DNA from: Planctomycetota bacterium
GTDB lineage: Bacteria; Planctomycetota; Uabimicrobiia; Uabimicrobiales; JABWCH01
Reading direction: 5' to 3'
DNA length: 36,126 nucleotides
NCBI GenBank assembly: GCA_020057085.1
Contig: JAGVGO010000118.1
Span: 1-36,126 of the forward strand
Every line of letters starts with the position of its first letter. The first letter of the stretch is position 1. A model generated the notes under the pieces. The model had not been told where the DNA came from, ran no database searches, and saw nothing but the letters and a program-made list of their open reading frames with translations. Position numbers and translations under genes: made by a program. This document shows positions 7,083 to 12,983 of the stretch, in pieces.

Positions 7083-7445
7083 TTATTCGTGCTCTTTTTC
7101 CTCTTCGTGGCCGTCCAATTCTTCTCTAAGTTCTACAGGTTGTTGTTTCTTGACATGATGGCTCTTTACTTTGTCTTTGAGTTTACGAAGCTGTCGTTCC
7201 ACTTTGTCACTTGCCTGATCTATCGCCGAAAACCAATCCGCCGACTGCGCAGTACCCATCATAGGTGTGCCGCCCTTTTCAGGCGAAACCATGATTTCAA
7301 CGCAATAATTTTCCGCTTCTTTATCCATGATAACTTCGAGTATTCTGAGTCGGGAGAATTTTCCCAGCTTCTCGGCCTTCTGTGTCGCATACTGTTTGGT
7401 CTGGTCGGGAATACTGGTGTGTCTCGTGCTGATGATGATGTTCAT
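7083..7445 (-). CDS. hpf: Ribosome hibernation promoting factor, short form
   Basis: A 120-residue protein, MNIIISTRHTSIPDQTKQYA onward, with the HPF/RaiA fold signature: KAEKLGKFSRLRILEVIMDKE, a YCVEIMVS strand and SADWFSAIDQASDKVERQLRKLKDK. It lacks the C-terminal dimerisation domain of long HPF. The tail is charged (ELDGHEEEKEHE). Family members sit in the 30S decoding region and silence ribosomes in stationary phase. Start ATG 7445 follows GAAAGGCAG; a longer frame to 7520 would translate leader hairpins and is rejected. First gene of hpf-ptsH-ptsI. Confidence 0.93.
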   Translation of the reverse strand: MNIIISTRHTSIPDQTKQYATQKAEKLGKFSRLRILEVIMDKEAENYCVEIMVSPEKGGTPMMGTAQSADWFSAIDQASDKVERQLRKLKDKVKSHHVKKQQPVELREELDGHEEEKEHE

Positions 7446-7659
7446 GAAATAAAACTGCCTTTCAAAATATGGACAAAAGTAGTCAAATTTTGATTTTCTG
7501 GTTACCCAGACACACCGCACGTTGAGGGCAACGTGTATGGCCCCTGCCGGGCAAGGAACCGCTAATGCGTTATTGTTCCTTAAATTATTTTGGTATCGGT
7601 TGCTATTGCAACCTCTGTCATAGCTCTTTCAGCCGATGAACAGATAGAAGATACCTAGT
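7446..7659 (-). ncRNA. Structured hpf leader with a three-way junction
   Basis: The minus-strand leader starts about 7 bases after the -10 box. A closing stem GGTATC/GATACC pairs 7650-7655 with 7592-7597. Inside it, arm P2 pairs CTG-T-CAT with ATGACAG (7636-7643 with 7615-7621, one bulged T), extended by GGCT/AGCT around a GAAAG loop. Arm P3 is GGTTGC-AATA-GCAACC (7613-7598), adjoining P1. Further hairpins: AAGGAAC/GTTCCTT (7581-7575 with 7559-7553, inner CGC/GCG), GCCC/GGGC (7552-7540), CACGTT/AACGTG (7535-7518) and TCTGG/CCAGA (7510-7497). Dense, clean pairing over the leader suggests a regulatory RNA. Named raiA-motif RNAs precede raiA/hpf in Firmicutes and Actinobacteria; identity with that class is untested. 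Confidence 0.55.
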
Positions 7660-7665
7660 GACCAC

Positions 7666-7693
7666 ATCATACCATAAATTGTAATTTTTGCAA
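7666..7693 (-). promoter_or_regulatory. Promoter of hpf-ptsH-ptsI
   Basis: On the minus strand TTGCAA (7693-7688), a 16-bp spacer and TATGAT (7671-7666) occur with an extended -10 TGG. The predicted start near 7659 places the first leader stem four bases downstream, so promoter and RNA structure support each other. Confidence 0.6.
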
Positions 7694-7789
7694 TAGTGAT
7701 TTTTTGTGTTGCAAATACACTCAAAATTTACACTTTTAAAGTACATTTGTCTATAAATATCGGCACTTAACATTGCTCCTTCGTAATTT

Positions 7790-7820
7790 AAAAAAGGGAC
7801 AAAATCGGAGATTTTTTGTC
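7790..7820 (-). terminator. Rho-independent terminator after the metallophosphoesterase gene
   Basis: Read on the minus strand, an A/T-rich stem GACAAAAAATC-TCC-GATTTTGTC (7820-7798) is followed by CCC and six T (7795-7790). It lies 26 bp after the metallophosphoesterase stop and upstream of the hpf promoter. Confidence 0.65.
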
Positions 7821-7845
7821 GTGAGCCGCTGACTTGGATACCTGT

Positions 7846-8619
7846 TTATGTCCCGAATTCCAAGCGATCTGCGTTACGATTGTCAAGCTGTGGAATTTTG
7901 CGGATTCTTTCCTGTGTTTTGATAAAATCGTAAGGAATGCGGTGATAACAGATTTCCTTGTCGTTGAACGTGACATAGCTCGCCCGATTATCCTTGTCGC
8001 GTGGCTGGCCGACCGATCCTACATTGCAAATGATTTTTTCATTGCTTTTGTGTTCCCAGACATAATCGAAATCCTGGATGTTAAACCACTGGCTGTTTTG
8101 CGTGATAATGCCTGGTGTATGCGTATGGCCGACAAAACAGATACGATCTACCTGTTCAAAAATCTCCTTGATTTTTTCGGGAACGTCACCGAACAGATCA
8201 TCGGTGTCCGATTTGAGAATGTATTCCATGGTCGGATCACGGGGAGAACCGTGTACGAACAAGCAATCGTCTTCGGTATAGGAAAGCGGCAAATTTTTCA
8301 ATATTTCCCAACGTGTACGTGTGTTGGACAGACTGCACCATGACGGCTTGAGCTGACGTCTGGTCCAATCTACTGCTTCTTTGGCGGCCGGATGGAAGCC
8401 AAAAGCTCCCGTCAACACAGCCTCTTCATGATTACCCAAAAGAATGAATTCGCAGACGCGAAAAGCCTCTTCCAAACACTGCACAGGATTTGGTCCATAC
8501 CCAATCACATCTCCGAGACAATAAATGGCCTCCACATTGCGCTGCTTGATGTCTTCGAGGACAGCGGTTAATGCCTCCAGATTGCCATGAATATCGGAGA
8601 TAATTGCTTTTTTCTGCAT
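7846..8619 (-). CDS. Calcineurin-like metallophosphoesterase
   Basis: A 257-residue soluble protein carrying the full two-metal phosphoesterase motif set: DIHGN (residues 9-13), GDVIGYGPNP, GNHE, VHGSP and GHTHTP. The GYGPNP variant and a final IICNVGSVGQPRD segment place it with the YfcE/ApaH-like group whose members cleave phosphodiesters or nucleotides. Substrate cannot be assigned. Start ATG 8619 has AAAGG nine bases upstream plus a stronger AGGAG slightly further. That AGGAG forms part of the 9-bp duplication of the adjacent mini-element. It is preceded by the glycosyltransferase gene on the same strand, with only the 67-bp element and its duplication between. Confidence 0.9.
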   Translation of the reverse strand: MQKKAIISDIHGNLEALTAVLEDIKQRNVEAIYCLGDVIGYGPNPVQCLEEAFRVCEFILLGNHEEAVLTGAFGFHPAAKEAVDWTRRQLKPSWCSLSNTRTRWEILKNLPLSYTEDDCLFVHGSPRDPTMEYILKSDTDDLFGDVPEKIKEIFEQVDRICFVGHTHTPGIITQNSQWFNIQDFDYVWEHKSNEKIICNVGSVGQPRDKDNRASYVTFNDKEICYHRIPYDFIKTQERIRKIPQLDNRNADRLEFGT

Positions 8620-8642
8620 AGTCCGATACCTTTCTCCTATGT

Positions 8643-8709
8643 CGCTGCAAAAAATAATGTTACATTAATTTCTAATCTCTGCAAAATTGTAGCCTTTATT
8701 CTTTTACAG
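8643..8709. mobile_element. 67-bp MITE-like element with 9-bp target duplication
   Basis: The element runs from CGCTGCAAAAAATAA to TTATTCTTTTACAG, so its ends are inverted copies (CTGCAAAAAATAA against CTGTAAAAGAATAA). It is bracketed by an exact 9-bp direct repeat CTCCTATGT (8634-8642 and 8710-8718). Both ends match those of the 200-bp element at 9930-10129 with the centre missing. It lies where the glycosyltransferase stop TAG overlaps AGGAG. It encodes nothing and could have moved only with an outside transposase. Confidence 0.7.
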
Positions 8710-8712
8710 CTC

Positions 8713-9921
8713 CTATGTTCTGGTTTTCCTGCACTGCTTTTCAGCTAAAGACTCCTGGTACACTTCTTCGATTCTGGCTACCATATTTTCTGCACGAAAC
8801 TGAGCAATGAATTGGGCCTTTTCGCTGGCGCTGAAAGGGTCGGGCAATCGGCGACTTTCCAGCCACCCGAGAATGGTTTGCAACAGAATCCGTTCGTCAC
8901 CGGGCGGTACCAGATAGCCGGTACGGCCCGGTACCACTACCTCCTTGGCTCCATCTATATCGAATGAAATAACCGGTTTATCACACAAGATAGCTTGCGG
9001 CAACACGCGGGCCAGCCCTTCACGCAAAGATGGATGAATACAGCAATCCATCACTCTGATATAGCGAGGAATCATCTCCGGTGCTACCAGGCCAGCGAAA
9101 ATCATGTGCTTCCGCAACTGCATATTGTCGGTTTGCCGTTGCAGTTCCTGATACAGTGAGCCGTCTCCCACAAATAAAAATTTGACTGCCGGATAACGGG
9201 AAACGATTTCAGGGGCAATGTGGAAAAGATAGTCATGCCCTTTGAGGGGGGCCAGTCGGGCAATCACGCCAAGCACAATATCGTTTGCTTGCAATCCGAG
9301 CTGCTGACGTAGATCGTCGCTATTCATTTCCCTGATAAACGGGCCCACTTCCATGCCGCTGTAAACGGTAACAAATTTGCTTTCGTTGGCCACTCCCGCT
9401 TGCATGGCCTGCCGTTTCATGGCGTCTGCTACCGTGATGATACGGTCACTCAGCCGCGCACATAGTTTCTCCAGAGTGATATACACACGATTCAACACAA
9501 AATTTTGATAAGAGTGAAAAGGAAGGCCATGAATGGTGTGGATGACAACCGGCACATGGCAATACCATGCGGCAAGCCTTCCCAAAATTCCTGCCTTGGA
9601 GCTGTGTGTGTGGACTATATCAGGGCGTATACGGCGGAAAAAGGCGACCAGTTCCCAAAAACCAAGAATCTCTTGCCAGGGCGATATTTCGCGTGTAAGG
9701 TGCGGGACCAAACGCCAGTCAATATGATTCAAGTTCAGGCGTTCCAGCAATTCCCCTTCCCTGCCTACGGTAGGCCCAGTCAACAAAACTACTTCATACC
9801 TTTGTGGTTGCGCTGCCAGCCCTTCCACGGTAAGTAAGGTATTTTCCTGGGCGCCACCCAAAATCATGCGGGTAATCACATGCACAATTTTGAGCGGTAT
9901 GGTGTAATGTTGATTGATCAT
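8713..9921 (-). CDS. GT4-family glycosyltransferase
   Basis: A 402-residue protein with a GT-B fold. The N-terminal domain opens KIVHVITRMILGGAQENTL, with IVHTHSSKAGILGRLAAW typical of capsule/LPS GT4 enzymes. The C-terminal nucleotide-sugar domain shows GVIARLAPLKGHDYL, FLFVGDGSL, and HPSLREGLARVLPQAI followed by KPVISFDIDGAKEVV, containing the E-x7-E-like pattern. It probably adds a sugar to a surface polysaccharide or lipid-linked glycan from the cytosolic side. Start ATG 9921 is seven to nine bases from the 200-bp element and lacks a recognisable Shine-Dalgarno, suggesting the insertion displaced the original ribosome site. The stop TAG overlaps AGGAG of the mini-element duplication. Confidence 0.88.
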   Translation of the reverse strand: MINQHYTIPLKIVHVITRMILGGAQENTLLTVEGLAAQPQRYEVVLLTGPTVGREGELLERLNLNHIDWRLVPHLTREISPWQEILGFWELVAFFRRIRPDIVHTHSSKAGILGRLAAWYCHVPVVIHTIHGLPFHSYQNFVLNRVYITLEKLCARLSDRIITVADAMKRQAMQAGVANESKFVTVYSGMEVGPFIREMNSDDLRQQLGLQANDIVLGVIARLAPLKGHDYLFHIAPEIVSRYPAVKFLFVGDGSLYQELQRQTDNMQLRKHMIFAGLVAPEMIPRYIRVMDCCIHPSLREGLARVLPQAILCDKPVISFDIDGAKEVVVPGRTGYLVPPGDERILLQTILGWLESRRLPDPFSASEKAQFIAQFRAENMVARIEEVYQESLAEKQCRKTRT

Positions 9922-9929
9922 GCGTTAGT

Positions 9930-10129
9930 CGCTGTTAAAAAATAACTATTACAACTTGCTTGATCTTTTCGCCAATAGCGTCGTCGCGCCCTCAGTTACA
10001 GAGCTACGGCTATGCGTCTTTCCTCTGTGCTTCTTGACAGAAGCACGAGGACAAGAACCCCTTCGGGGCGGTCGCTTCTCGCTCTTGGCAAAAATCTCTG
10101 CGCAACTTGTAAAATTTATTTTTTTACAG
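9930..10129. mobile_element. 200-bp MITE-like element with 30-bp inverted ends
   Basis: The 30 bp at 9931-9960 and the reverse complement of 10101-10130 agree at 25 positions (GCTGT..AAAAAATAA...TTACAA). Flanks tgcgttagt (9921-9929) and ctccttagt (10130-10138) share six of nine bases in the same register as the perfect duplication of the 67-bp relative, so they may be a decayed target duplication. Inside are GTGCTTCT-TGAC-AGAAGCAC (10027-10046) and CCCC-TTC-GGGG (10058-10068). No open frame. It separates truA from the glycosyltransferase gene. Confidence 0.7.
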
Positions 10130-10133
10130 CTCC

Positions 10134-10871
10134 TTAGTATTTTACATATTCCAAAAACAGCCCGTGCGCAGGAGCAGTAGGGCCAGCCCATTTACGTTGC
10201 CTGGATTGTAAAATAGTTTCCACTTCTTGTTCGCCACGCCGTTTGTGTCCCACGGCAACTAAAGTGCCAACGATATTGCGTACCATATGATAAAGAAAAC
10301 CGTCTGCCTCAATGAGGATTTTAATATAACAGCTTTCCTGCCGTATGTCAATACAATTTACCGTACGCACACTCGATTTTCGAGGCGAGTTTGCCGCTTC
10401 GAAACTGGAAAAATCATGGGTTCCCAATAAATAGCTACTGGCTTTGCGCATACTTTCCACATCCAGCGGGTTCCATATCCAGTAGGCATATCGGTACCCG
10501 ATGGCTGGCCGTGTGGGACGGCATATGATGCGATAGCTGTAAGCCTTACCTTTGGCCCAGAATTGGGAGTGGAAATCGCTTTCCACTTCTTCCGCTTCTC
10601 GGATAGCGATGGCCGACGGCAGAAACGAATTGAGTGCCTTGCTGAAGGCATGGCTGGGAATCGTACTCGTGGTGTGAAAATTGGCCACCTGTCCGTAGGC
10701 ATGTACCCCGGCATCCGTACGCCCGGCGCCGTATACCACCACATTTTCGCCTGTCAGGCGGTAGATGCAGTCTGTAATGCATCCCTGGATCGTAGGTTTA
10801 TCGCTTTGTTCCTGCCAGCCGTTATAGTCGGTACCGTCGTATTCGATCAGCAACTTGATATTGCGTGGCAA
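10134..10871 (-). CDS. truA: tRNA pseudouridine(38-40) synthase
   Basis: A 245-residue protein that isomerises uridines 38-40 in tRNA anticodon arms. It opens NIKLLIEYDGTDYNGWQEQ, has the catalytic loop GAGRTDAGVHAYGQVANF (nucleophile Asp53), RPAIGYRYAYWI, and the C-terminal FLYHMVRNIVGTLVAVG helix typical of TruA. I start at TTG 10871, one base after the upstream stop (TAG-A-TTG), with AAGGA upstream; translation beyond this point would overlap the LURP-one gene. The 3' end is TAAGGAG, merging its stop with a Shine-Dalgarno that the 200-bp element has cut off from the following gene. Confidence 0.93.
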   Translation of the reverse strand: MPRNIKLLIEYDGTDYNGWQEQSDKPTIQGCITDCIYRLTGENVVVYGAGRTDAGVHAYGQVANFHTTSTIPSHAFSKALNSFLPSAIAIREAEEVESDFHSQFWAKGKAYSYRIICRPTRPAIGYRYAYWIWNPLDVESMRKASSYLLGTHDFSSFEAANSPRKSSVRTVNCIDIRQESCYIKILIEADGFLYHMVRNIVGTLVAVGHKRRGEQEVETILQSRQRKWAGPTAPAHGLFLEYVKY

Positions 10872-10872
10872 T

Positions 10873-11466
10873 CTAATTGCTTTCCTTGTACACAATATCC
10901 ACTGCCAAGCCCGCCGCCAGTAGCAGAACAGCCTTCTCTGGCGTGGGTTCGTCACGCAAGGAGATGATGTAGTTGTCCGCGGAGGTAAAAAGTTCTTTGC
11001 CGATGCCGGCCCATTTTTTTGTGATGCTTCCTATTTCGTTCTTCGACATGTCGAGGAAGCGGAAGTTCCATCCCTTCCAATCGCCCTTTACCATAGCGAT
11101 TTCGTGGCCTGCAGTGTCAAAAACTCGGAATGCTCCGCCAAGCGAGAAGAGCTTGCTCTTGAGATGTCCAAGAACATTGCCGTTAATATCGCAAATGTTG
11201 ACCGTGGAACTGAGGAGAGTAAACCCGCGTTGAATCGAGAACAACAACTTGCTTTCATCTTCGGGGTTATCCCCTTCATAAACGAAGACTTTTGTGGGCA
11301 GGAGTCTCTTGTTTACGAGAAAACGCAACACATGCATGAGCGTACTCGGTTTTTCTTTCGCAATGCCCAATTGTTCTTTTGTCTCCGGATCAAGAATGTC
11401 GAACGTATCCGAAAGTTTAAGGAAGCCAACGTGTTCACGAATGAAATACGCTTTTCTGTTGAGCAT
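10873..11466 (-). CDS. LURP-one-related / scramblase-like protein
   Basis: A 197-residue protein with the repeated strand pattern of the LURP-one/phospholipid-scramblase (tubby-like) fold. Short beta units recur, such as FDILDPETKEQLGIAKEK, VNICDINGNVLGHLKSKLF, FRVFDTAGHEIAMVKGDWKGWNFRF and EIGSITKKWAGIGKELFTSADNYII. It ends in a hydrophobic helix (KAVLLLAAGLAVDIVY). Bacterial members are small, mostly uncharacterised proteins thought to bind membranes. Start ATG 11466 follows AGGAAAGG. It is the first gene of a transcript with truA, behind a good promoter at 11522-11550. Confidence 0.75.
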   Translation of the reverse strand: MLNRKAYFIREHVGFLKLSDTFDILDPETKEQLGIAKEKPSTLMHVLRFLVNKRLLPTKVFVYEGDNPEDESKLLFSIQRGFTLLSSTVNICDINGNVLGHLKSKLFSLGGAFRVFDTAGHEIAMVKGDWKGWNFRFLDMSKNEIGSITKKWAGIGKELFTSADNYIISLRDEPTPEKAVLLLAAGLAVDIVYKESN

Positions 11467-11521
11467 CTATTTTGCCTTTCCTGCAAGGTTATGTTTGCTA
11501 ACTACAAGGTACATAGTTTAC

Positions 11522-11550
11522 ATAATATCACGAAATTGAGTCACAAGCAA
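11522..11550 (-). promoter_or_regulatory. Promoter of the LURP-one/truA transcript
   Basis: Minus strand: TTGCTT (11550-11545), exactly 17 bp, TATTAT (11527-11522), with an extended -10 TGA. It lies about 55 bp before the start codon. Confidence 0.65.
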
Positions 11551-11595
11551 GCCATGTCAGAGAATTCGGCAATTATTACTTGCTGACGCTCTAAG

Positions 11596-12069
11596 TTATT
11601 TCGTGTTCAGCCATTGTTCCGGCGGCAACAAATAAAGGCCTAGTGCCTGATTCATTTGCAAGAGATAAACCGGCGAGCCGCACTGTGTAAGTTCTGTTTC
11701 CAATTCTCGCAGCTGTACACGCAGACGATCTCGTTCTTTTTCCAGTTGCATGATTTGATAGCCGATAGAGAATCCTTCCAGGCGCACCCGGGTGAGCATA
11801 AAAATAGAACCGATCAACAACATACCACACAAGATGAACGCCGCATAGCCTACGGCAAAAGAACGGGGCACCTCTGATGTCTGTGCAAATTCAACGATGT
11901 GGCGTCCTACGCGGGCGGTTGACTTGGCCAGACGGACCACTCGCTGGGTCATGGCCGCGCCACCGGATTTGGCCAGACGGGCCACACGCTGGGTCAAAGC
12001 GCCGCCTCTCTTAGCCATCTGGCGCATGGTTGACGAGGCTACTTCACTACTCTTGTCGTGTCGTTGCAC
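11596..12069 (-). CDS. FtsL-like cell division protein
   Basis: A 157-residue bitopic membrane protein directly after rsmH, the classic ftsL position. A basic cytosolic N-terminus (1-70) contains a near-exact internal tandem repeat (TQRVARLAKSGGA then TQRVVRLAKSTA). One TM helix spans about 71-92 (FAVGYAAFILCGMLLIGSIF). A heptad-rich coiled coil follows (QLEKERDRLRVQLRELETEL). It ends with SPVYLLQMNQALGLYLLPPEQW, similar to the FtsL/DivIC family ending. FtsL bridges FtsB and FtsQ in the divisome. Identity rests on architecture and gene order because FtsL sequences diverge strongly. Its ATG lies within the 3' end of rsmH (23-bp overlap), implying translational coupling. The usual next gene, ftsI, is absent. 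Confidence 0.65.
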   Translation of the reverse strand: MQRHDKSSEVASSTMRQMAKRGGALTQRVARLAKSGGAAMTQRVVRLAKSTARVGRHIVEFAQTSEVPRSFAVGYAAFILCGMLLIGSIFMLTRVRLEGFSIGYQIMQLEKERDRLRVQLRELETELTQCGSPVYLLQMNQALGLYLLPPEQWLNTK

Positions 12070-12982
12070 TGTCGCTTCCTATTTTTTCCGCACAACGCAA
12101 TTTGGCGCTGCGACTGCGGTGGTTTTGTCGTTCCTCCTGACGCGAAGGAGTGACCGGTTTCTCGGTCACACTGGCCAACATCGGCTGCTGGCGCACAAAT
12201 TCTTTGACTATGCGGTCTTCCAGTGAGTGAAAGCTGATCACCACGAGTCGCCCGCCAGGCATTAGATAAGGCACTATGGCGGCAAGAGCTGCCGGCAACT
12301 CTTGTAATTCCTTGTTGACGGCGATGCGCAAAGCCTGAAATATGCGGGTGGCCGGATGGATGCGTCCGTGCGTGTAACCGGTAGCTTCGGCCACCAGATG
12401 TGCCAGTTCAAGTGTGCTGCGGAGTACGTGGCGCTGTCTTGCCTTGACGACGGCGGCGGCAATCTTGCGTGCCCTTGGCTCTTCGCCGTATTCCCAGAAA
12501 ATCCGGCCAAGCTCTTGTTCGGAGCTGCGGCAGAGAATTTCTTCGGCGCTCGTGGCGGCATCGCTGCCCATGCGCATGTCAAGCGGGCCTTCGCGCGACA
12601 GACTGAAGCCACGCCGCCCCTGATCCAACTGGTAAGAAGAAACACCCAGATCGAACAAAGCGCCGTCTAGCGCCGTGATTTTCAATTCCTGCAAGAGTTG
12701 AGCGATTTGCGAAAATGGCAGACAATGAAGGGAACAGCCCTCGCTGTAAGGGCGTAGTGTCGCCTTGGCAAAAGGCAAAACCTCCGCGTCGCGGTCTATG
12801 CCGATGACACGGCCTTTTCCTTGCAATCGTTCCATGAGGGCGCGTGCATGCCCGCCTGCCCCCACAGTCATGTCAACATAGCATCCGCCTGCGCGCGGAG
12901 CAAGATAAGACAACACCTCCTGCAGCATGACCGGAAGGTGTACGCCCGGCATTCTGGTTTTAGGCTGTTCCATATAGTCCAT
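12047..12982 (-). CDS. rsmH: 16S rRNA (cytosine1402-N4)-methyltransferase
   Basis: This 311-residue enzyme uses SAM to methylate C1402 of 16S rRNA. Visible motifs: HLPVMLQEVLSYLAP, DMTVGAGGHARALM (SAM-binding loop), VIGIDRDAEVL, LFDLGVSSYQLDQGRRGFSLS, GPLDMRM, HPATRIFQALRIAVNKEL and VISFHSLEDRIVK. All family motifs are intact. ATG 12982 follows the previous gene's stop by one base (TAA-A-ATG), so it is coupled; an alternative ATG at 12973 is nine bases downstream. In most genomes mraZ precedes rsmH. Here a giant pseudokinase gene does. Confidence 0.95.
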   Translation of the reverse strand: MDYMEQPKTRMPGVHLPVMLQEVLSYLAPRAGGCYVDMTVGAGGHARALMERLQGKGRVIGIDRDAEVLPFAKATLRPYSEGCSLHCLPFSQIAQLLQELKITALDGALFDLGVSSYQLDQGRRGFSLSREGPLDMRMGSDAATSAEEILCRSSEQELGRIFWEYGEEPRARKIAAAVVKARQRHVLRSTLELAHLVAEATGYTHGRIHPATRIFQALRIAVNKELQELPAALAAIVPYLMPGGRLVVISFHSLEDRIVKEFVRQQPMLASVTEKPVTPSRQEERQNHRSRSAKLRCAEKIGSDSATTRQE

Positions 12983-12983
12983 T

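Noticed and set aside
7446-7520. An N-terminal extension of HPF to 7520
   Set aside because: It would translate through leader hairpins; homologous HPF proteins begin at MNIIIS, which has its own Shine-Dalgarno.
7446-7659. A known riboswitch (TPP, purine, c-di-GMP, mini-ykkC) in the hpf leader
   Set aside because: The junction arms lack the conserved loop sequences of those classes that I can recall; only the general three-way form is shared.
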